NCBI GenBank assembly: GCA_002380945.1
Contig: DFWO01000178.1
Span: forward strand, 45,322 to 54,107
Origin: Methylococcaceae bacterium UBA4132
Lineage (GTDB): Bacteria > Pseudomonadota > Gammaproteobacteria > Methylococcales > Methylomonadaceae
DNA length: 8,786 nt
Direction of reading: 5' to 3'
The translations under genes and the position numbers were made by a program. This document shows positions 6,046-8,786 of the stretch, piece by piece (the stretch's first letter is position 1; the number at the start of each line of letters is the position of its first letter). Under the pieces are notes generated by a model. That model did not search any database. It was not told the DNA's origin and saw only the letters and a program-made list of their open reading frames with translations.

Positions 6046-6671
6046 ACAATCAACAACGCCGCGCTATTTTTGACCGTCTGGCAACAGCAATACCTGATCC
6101 AACCACCGAACTGCACTATAACAGCCCGTTTGAACTGCTGATTGCCGTGGTGTTATCTGCACAAGCGACTGACAAAGGCGTTAATAAAGCGACCGCTAAA
6201 CTATTTCCCGTGGCTAATACCCCAGAAGCCATACTTGCCTTAGGTGTTGACGGTTTAAAAGAATATATTAAAACCATAGGCTTGTTTAATAGCAAAGCTA
6301 GACATATTATCAGTTTGTGCCAACAGCTATTAACGCACCACGCAGGGCAAGTGCCGAATACTCGCAAAGAATTGGAAGCACTGGCAGGCGTGGGTAGAAA
6401 AACTGCTAATGTCATACTCAATACCGCATTTGGTGAACCGACCATTGCCGTTGACACTCATATTTTTAGAGTCGCTAATCGAACAGGACTTGCCAAAGGT
6501 AAAAATGTGTTAGAAGTTGAACGTGGCTTAATAAAATGCGTCCCTAAACAGCATCAACAAGACGCGCATCATCTATTAATTCTGCATGGGCGTTATACCT
6601 GCACAGCGCGAAAACCAAAATGTCAGGGTTGCGTCATTGCTGATTTATGCGAATTCAACAAAGCGTTTTAA
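6042..6671 (+). CDS. nth: Endonuclease III (DNA glycosylase/AP lyase)
   Basis: Nth removes oxidised pyrimidines from DNA and cuts at the abasic site in base-excision repair. The 209-residue protein is close in length to E. coli Nth (211) and keeps key positions at the same numbers. The helix-hairpin-helix LAGVGRKTAN carries catalytic Lys120, AVDTHIFRVANR carries Asp138, and the C-terminal [4Fe-4S] loop has C187-x6-C194-x2-C197-x5-C203. LLIAVVLSAQATDKGVNK (32-49) is the typical N-terminal block. Translation is coupled to the RnfB-like gene by a 4-bp overlap. The gene ends the plus-strand folP-rnfB-nth group. Confidence 0.97.
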   Translation: MNNQQRRAIFDRLATAIPDPTTELHYNSPFELLIAVVLSAQATDKGVNKATAKLFPVANTPEAILALGVDGLKEYIKTIGLFNSKARHIISLCQQLLTHHAGQVPNTRKELEALAGVGRKTANVILNTAFGEPTIAVDTHIFRVANRTGLAKGKNVLEVERGLIKCVPKQHQQDAHHLLILHGRYTCTARKPKCQGCVIADLCEFNKAF

Positions 6672-6691
6672 GGCAACTTGATTGTGTACAG

Positions 6692-6712
6692 GTTTATTTT
6701 TCAAAAATAAAC
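6692..6712 (+). terminator. Possible terminator hairpin after nth
   Basis: Perfect 10-bp arms, GTTTATTTTT and AAAAATAAAC, surround a single C, starting 20 bp after the nth stop. The stem is almost all A-T. It has no separate T-tract, although the left arm itself holds five T on the plus strand. Function as a terminator is plausible from position but weakly supported. Confidence 0.4.
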
Positions 6713-6740
6713 AATATTCATCTTCTCTTAAGAAGGTGTT

Positions 6741-6749
6741 TGTTATGAT
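6741..6749 (+). promoter_or_regulatory. Putative extended -10 promoter of the HvfA-like pair
   Basis: TGTTATGAT is an extended -10 (TGn followed by a 5-of-6 match to TATAAT). No good -35 box lies upstream, as is common for extended -10 promoters. Transcription would start near 6756 and give a leader of about 95 nt that holds two direct GTATC motifs (6762-6766 and 6773-6777) and a hairpin. Control by an alternative or ECF sigma factor cannot be excluded. Confidence 0.4.
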
Positions 6750-6783
6750 ATGAAATATTCGGTATCTTTACAGTATCGAACTG

Positions 6784-6812
6784 TTTCCCAGCCTGCATTG
6801 CGGGAAGCAAAC
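6784..6812 (+). promoter_or_regulatory. Leader hairpin before the first HvfA-like gene
   Basis: TTTCCC (6784-6789) can pair with GGGAA (6802-6806), and an inner GC/GC pair extends the stem past a bulged A; the loop is about 7 nt. It lies in the predicted leader, about 40 nt before the start codon. It may protect the mRNA or affect translation; no known riboswitch class is recognised. Confidence 0.3.
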
Positions 6813-6850
6813 TAACAATAAGATTTTCAACACAACACAGGATATTCACC

Positions 6851-7207
6851 ATGAAAAAAACTAACAAAACCCCGTTAGCTGCGGCGATGGGCGTTGCTTT
6901 TATCTCAACTTTTTCTACAACATCCGCCAATGCAGAAGCCAGTCCATTTGGTATGACAGAATTATCACAAGGTTATATGCAGCTTGCAGAAGCCGATAAA
7001 GCAGGCGAAATGGCATGTGGTGCAAACATGAAAATGGATACTCCTAAAGCTAAATTGCCTGAAGGTGCTTGTGCTGGCAAAAAAACCGAAGCCAAACCTG
7101 CTGATGACAAAGCCGCTGAAGCAAAATGTGGCGCGGAGATGAAAAATAAAGAAGGTGCTTGTGGTGCGGGTATGAAAACGCCAGACGCTAAACCTGAAAC
7201 TAAATAA
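6851..7207 (+). CDS. HvfA-like secreted Cys/Met-rich peptide, probable RiPP metallophore precursor (short paralogue)
   Basis: The 118-residue protein has a signal peptide (MKKTNKTPLAAAMGVAFIST..., cleavage after ANA at 28). A leader-like block SPFGMTELSQGYMQLAEA (31-48) follows, then a Lys/Ala/Glu-rich tail with four cysteines: C56 in MACGANM, C74 in EGACAG, C93 in AKCGAEM and C104 in EGACGAGM. The start, the (N/S)PFGMTELSQGYM block and the spaced EG-x-CG motifs resemble HvfA-family precursors. In those, an MNIO (DUF692) enzyme modifies Cys into copper-binding oxazolone/thioamide groups. The motif here is mostly EGACG, not the usual EGKCG. AGGA (6839-6842) gives good spacing to the start. The larger paralogue follows after 33 bp. 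After the stop the frame continues T-K-P-Q-A-K to a second stop (7226-7228), suggesting a recently shortened tail. Modification is inferred; no enzyme gene is nearby. Confidence 0.85.
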   Translation: MKKTNKTPLAAAMGVAFISTFSTTSANAEASPFGMTELSQGYMQLAEADKAGEMACGANMKMDTPKAKLPEGACAGKKTEAKPADDKAAEAKCGAEMKNKEGACGAGMKTPDAKPETK

Positions 7208-7240
7208 ACCAAACCTCAAGCTAAATAAATAGGATTATCT

Positions 7241-8260
7241 ATGAAAAAAATGAATAAAACCCCTTTAGCGACCGCTATGGGTGTTGCTTTTATCTCTACA
7301 TTTACAGTCACAGCGGCAAATGCAGAAGCCAATCCATTCGGTATGACCGAATTATCACAAGGCTATATGCAAATAGCTGACGCAGGTGATATGGCGATGT
7401 TTAAACCTAAAGAGGAAGAGCATACCGTTCATCATCCTAAAGTAGCTGAAACCAAAGCGGCAGAAGTAGCCAAACCAGTCGAAGCCAAAGTAGCTGAAAC
7501 AGCCAAACCAGTCGAAGCCAAAGTAGCTGAAACAGCCAAACCAGCCGAAGTCAAAACCCCTGAAACAGCCAAACCAGCCGAAGCTAAAGCCGCGGAAGCT
7601 AGCTGCGGCGGTATGATGGAAGACGGCAAAATGAAAAAAGGCATGGAAGGTGCTTGCGGCGACATGATGAAAGGCAAAGAAGGCGCGTGCGGTATGATGC
7701 CAGCAGGTGAGAAAGCTAAAGAAGGTGCGTGTGGCGCAGGTATGAAAATGCCAGAAGCGAAAGTAGATGAAGCAGCTAAACCAGCCGAAGCCAAAGCGGC
7801 GGAAGCTAGCTGTGGCGGTATGATGGAAGACGGTAAAATGAAAAAAGGCATGGAAGGTGCTTGCGGCGACATGATGAAAGGTAAAGAAGGCGCGTGCGGT
7901 ATGATGCCAGCAGGTGAGAAAGCTAAAGAAGGTGCGTGTGGCGCAGGTATGAAAATGCCAGAAGCGAAAGTAGATGAAGTAGCTAAACCAGCCGAAGCCA
8001 AAGCGGCGGAAGCTAGCTGTGGCGGTATGATGGAAGACGGCAAAATGAAAAAAGGCATGGAAGGTGCTTGCGGCGACATGATGAAAGGCAAAGAAGGCGC
8101 GTGCGGTATGATGCCGATGCCAGCAGGTGAGAAAGGCAAAGAAGTTTCAGGCGGTGCAGGTATGAAAATGCCAGAAGCAAGCATGAAAACACCAAAACCC
8201 GCTACTGCTGCCTCAGATGTCAGTAAGCCAACAGGCGTTAAAGTAATACCCGCTAAATAA
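7241..8260 (+). CDS. HvfA-like secreted Cys/Met-rich protein with three 69-residue repeats (long paralogue)
   Basis: The 339-residue protein begins like the upstream gene: 39 of the first 46 residues are identical, including the signal peptide (cleavage after ANA, 28) and NPFGMTELSQGYM (31-43). A His-containing linker (HTVHH, 61-65) leads into three 11-residue AKPxExKxxET repeats (77-109), then three 69-residue repeats from residue 110. Each full repeat has four cysteines: ASCGGMM, MEGACGDMM, KEGACGMM and KEGACGAGM (C122, C139, C150, C164; C191, C208, C219, C233; C260, C277, C288). In the third repeat the fourth motif is degraded to EVSGGAG, leaving 11 cysteines. Paired methionines next to each Cys suit soft-metal binding such as Cu(I). 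The Lys/Glu/Ala/Pro stretches are probably disordered. HvfA precursors are usually far shorter, so this is an expanded form. AGGA (7231-7234) precedes the start. Periplasmic or exported metal binding is inferred. Confidence 0.85.
   Translation: MKKMNKTPLATAMGVAFISTFTVTAANAEANPFGMTELSQGYMQIADAGDMAMFKPKEEEHTVHHPKVAETKAAEVAKPVEAKVAETAKPVEAKVAETAKPAEVKTPETAKPAEAKAAEASCGGMMEDGKMKKGMEGACGDMMKGKEGACGMMPAGEKAKEGACGAGMKMPEAKVDEAAKPAEAKAAEASCGGMMEDGKMKKGMEGACGDMMKGKEGACGMMPAGEKAKEGACGAGMKMPEAKVDEVAKPAEAKAAEASCGGMMEDGKMKKGMEGACGDMMKGKEGACGMMPMPAGEKGKEVSGGAGMKMPEASMKTPKPATAASDVSKPTGVKVIPAK
7469..7567 (+). repeat. Three tandem 33-bp repeats (AKPVEAKVAET)
   Basis: Units lie at 7469-7501, 7502-7534 and 7535-7567. 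The first two are identical in DNA and encode AKPVEAKVAET; the third reads AKPAEVKTPET. They encode a charged, Pro-spaced linker between the leader block and the cysteine repeats. A partial related unit precedes them, and the start of the 69-residue repeat (AKPAEAKAAEA) is clearly derived from the same motif. Confidence 0.9.
7568..8179 (+). repeat. Three tandem 207-bp repeats encoding the Cys/Met core
   Basis: Units start at 7568, 7775 and 7982. Units 1 and 2 differ at seven bases by eye, six of them synonymous (the other is the final Ala to Val). Unit 3 matches closely through the third EGACG motif, then has a Met-Pro insertion and a diverged end where the fourth cysteine is lost. This suggests recent duplication with selection on the protein. 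Such repeats are prone to length change by recombination and to assembly collapse. Confidence 0.93.
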
Positions 8261-8276
8261 GCGTTTATTTTCTTAA

Positions 8277-8428
8277 GTTGGGTTATTGTCGTTCGACAAG
8301 CTTACGGCTAACCCAACAACCTACAACAATAACATCTTCTCTTATATCGTTTTGTAGGTTGTGGGTAAGCTTACGAACCCTCAATATTCTCATCAACTCA
8401 TGGTTTTTGTTGGGTTTCGTACCTCAAC
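8277..8428. repeat. Cluster of palindromic dispersed repeats after the HvfA-like pair
   Basis: Three related structures occur. GTTGGGTTA (8277-8285) pairs with TAACCCAAC (8309-8317) around a REP-like core with GTTCGACAAGCTTA (8291-8304). ACCCAACAACCTACAA (8311-8326) pairs with TTGTAGGTTGTGGGT (8352-8366) with a 1-nt gap. GTTGGGT (8409-8415) pairs with ACCTCAAC (8421-8428) with one bulge. A perfect GTAAGCTTAC lies at 8365-8374. Motifs of the GTAGGTTGGGTT type are common dispersed repeats in gammaproteobacteria. The first hairpin starts 16 bp after the stop of the 339-residue gene and could end its transcript. Confidence 0.65.
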
Positions 8429-8472
8429 CAAGTCTGCATAATTGCCGCTTATGGCGTTGGTTGCATAAGAAC

Positions 8473-8563
8473 TTAAGCTGCTCTTTGTGCCATTATGTAA
8501 TGAACAACTTTGCTCGGATGCACTCCATCCCAGAACAAATAGCCATCAAGTCTATTGCATTTA
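8473..8563 (-). pseudogene. C-terminal remnant of a GDSL/SGNH-family hydrolase, cut by an IS1-type element
   Basis: The minus strand encodes, up to a TAA stop at 8473-8475, the residues KCNRLDGYLFWDGVHPSKV and then VHYIMAQRAA. YLFWDGVHP is the C-terminal block of GDSL lipases/esterases and holds the Asp-x-x-His of the catalytic triad (WDGVH). An upstream Cys is also typical of this tail. Reading upstream, the frame meets the GGTAATG end of the IS at 8564 and hits an in-frame stop (8572-8574), so the rest of the gene is separated by the insertion. The remainder should lie beyond the far end of the element. The family call rests on one short but distinctive motif. Confidence 0.75.
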
Positions 8564-8786
8564 GGTAATGGCTAAATTTGTAGTGATAGCAGATAATTTC
8601 CATCATGATAGAAGAAAAAATAATCTACCGATGTTGGTCTTGTGAAAGTATAGAGCTGATAAAAAATGGTCATTCTGGCAATGGGAAACAACCATATATC
8701 TGCAAGAGTTGTGGGCGCGGAGGCGTTGTTAATCCAAAGGCAAGGCATAGCGACGAAGAGAAAGAGCAGATATTGACTGCGTATTT
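8564..8786 (+). mobile_element. IS1-family insertion sequence, left end and start of transposase (runs off the right edge)
   Basis: The left end is placed at GGTAATGGCTAAATTTGTAG (8564-8583), whose GGTAATG resembles the GGTGATG terminus of IS1 elements, and it coincides with the break in the GDSL gene. The transposase starts 41 bp inside. The right end, second inverted repeat and target duplication are outside the window, so the exact boundary is inferred. Confidence 0.65.
8605..8786 (+). CDS. IS1-family transposase, InsA-like zinc-finger N-terminus (partial)
   Basis: Sixty codons from ATG at 8605 remain open to the window edge. They contain a zinc-ribbon-like pair, C10-x2-C13 (YRCWSC) and C33-x2-C36 (YICKSCGRGG), with KNGHSGNGKQPY between them. 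RHSDEEKEQILTAY then starts the helix-turn-helix region. This order matches the N-terminal DNA-binding part of IS1-type transposases (InsA). The DDE catalytic part and any frameshift to InsB lie outside the window. No strong ribosome-binding site is visible. Confidence 0.82.
   Translation, partial: MIEEKIIYRCWSCESIELIKNGHSGNGKQPYICKSCGRGGVVNPKARHSDEEKEQILTAY

Noticed and set aside
7469..7567. CRISPR-like 33-bp repeats
   Set aside because: The units are directly abutting without spacers and keep the reading frame of a protein, so they are coding tandem repeats.
7432..8184. 250-residue open frame on the minus strand
   Set aside because: It is the complement of the in-frame 207-bp and 33-bp repeats, and its length comes from the repeat codon composition; the plus-strand gene has the signal peptide and ribosome-binding site.
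8278..8568. 96-residue plus-strand open frame
   Set aside because: It runs through palindromic repeats and is antisense to the GDSL remnant; the product has no domain-like features and no ribosome-binding site is evident.

Overview
The window looks like chromosomal DNA of a moderately AT-rich gammaproteobacterial methylotroph, possibly a methanotroph of the Methylococcales. The main clue is a four-gene minus-strand cluster of the archaeal-type tetrahydromethanopterin/methanofuran C1-cofactor kind (flavoprotein, dihydropteroate-synthase-like protein, DUF447 protein, MfnB). In bacteria such clusters are mostly found in C1 oxidisers. The taxonomic placement is an inference; there is no rRNA gene or other direct marker.

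Layout. Positions 1-722 (minus) hold the N-terminal part of a TonB-dependent outer-membrane receptor whose plug carries a Cys-x3-Met motif like that of copper receptors of the OprC/NosA type. A 527-bp gene-free, very AT-rich stretch follows, with inverted repeats and a REP-doublet element. Positions 1250-4537 (minus) are the cofactor cluster. A 77-bp divergent region separates it from folP, an RnfB-like ferredoxin and nth on the plus strand (4615-6671), where the last two overlap by 4 bp.

Positions 6851-8260 (plus) encode two tandem secreted paralogues, of 118 and 339 residues, that share a conserved signal-plus-leader region and then diverge into Cys/Met-rich sequence with repeated EGACG-type motifs. 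They resemble HvfA-type precursors of RiPP metallophores. The larger one contains three 69-residue tandem repeats. No modifying enzyme (MNIO/DUF692, HvfB-like) is in the window. Because the left-edge receptor also has a copper-type motif, metal (copper) handling is a plausible theme, but this is inference.

The right end is mobile and decayed. A cluster of palindromic repeats (8277-8428) is followed by the last 29 codons of a GDSL/SGNH-type hydrolase on the minus strand. That gene is cut at 8563/8564 by the left end of an IS1-family element whose transposase gene runs off the window.

The strongest leads are the orphan repeat-expanded HvfA-like pair, the 33-bp perfect palindrome that supplies the last codons and stop of the flavoprotein gene, and the IS1 insertion that truncates the GDSL gene.
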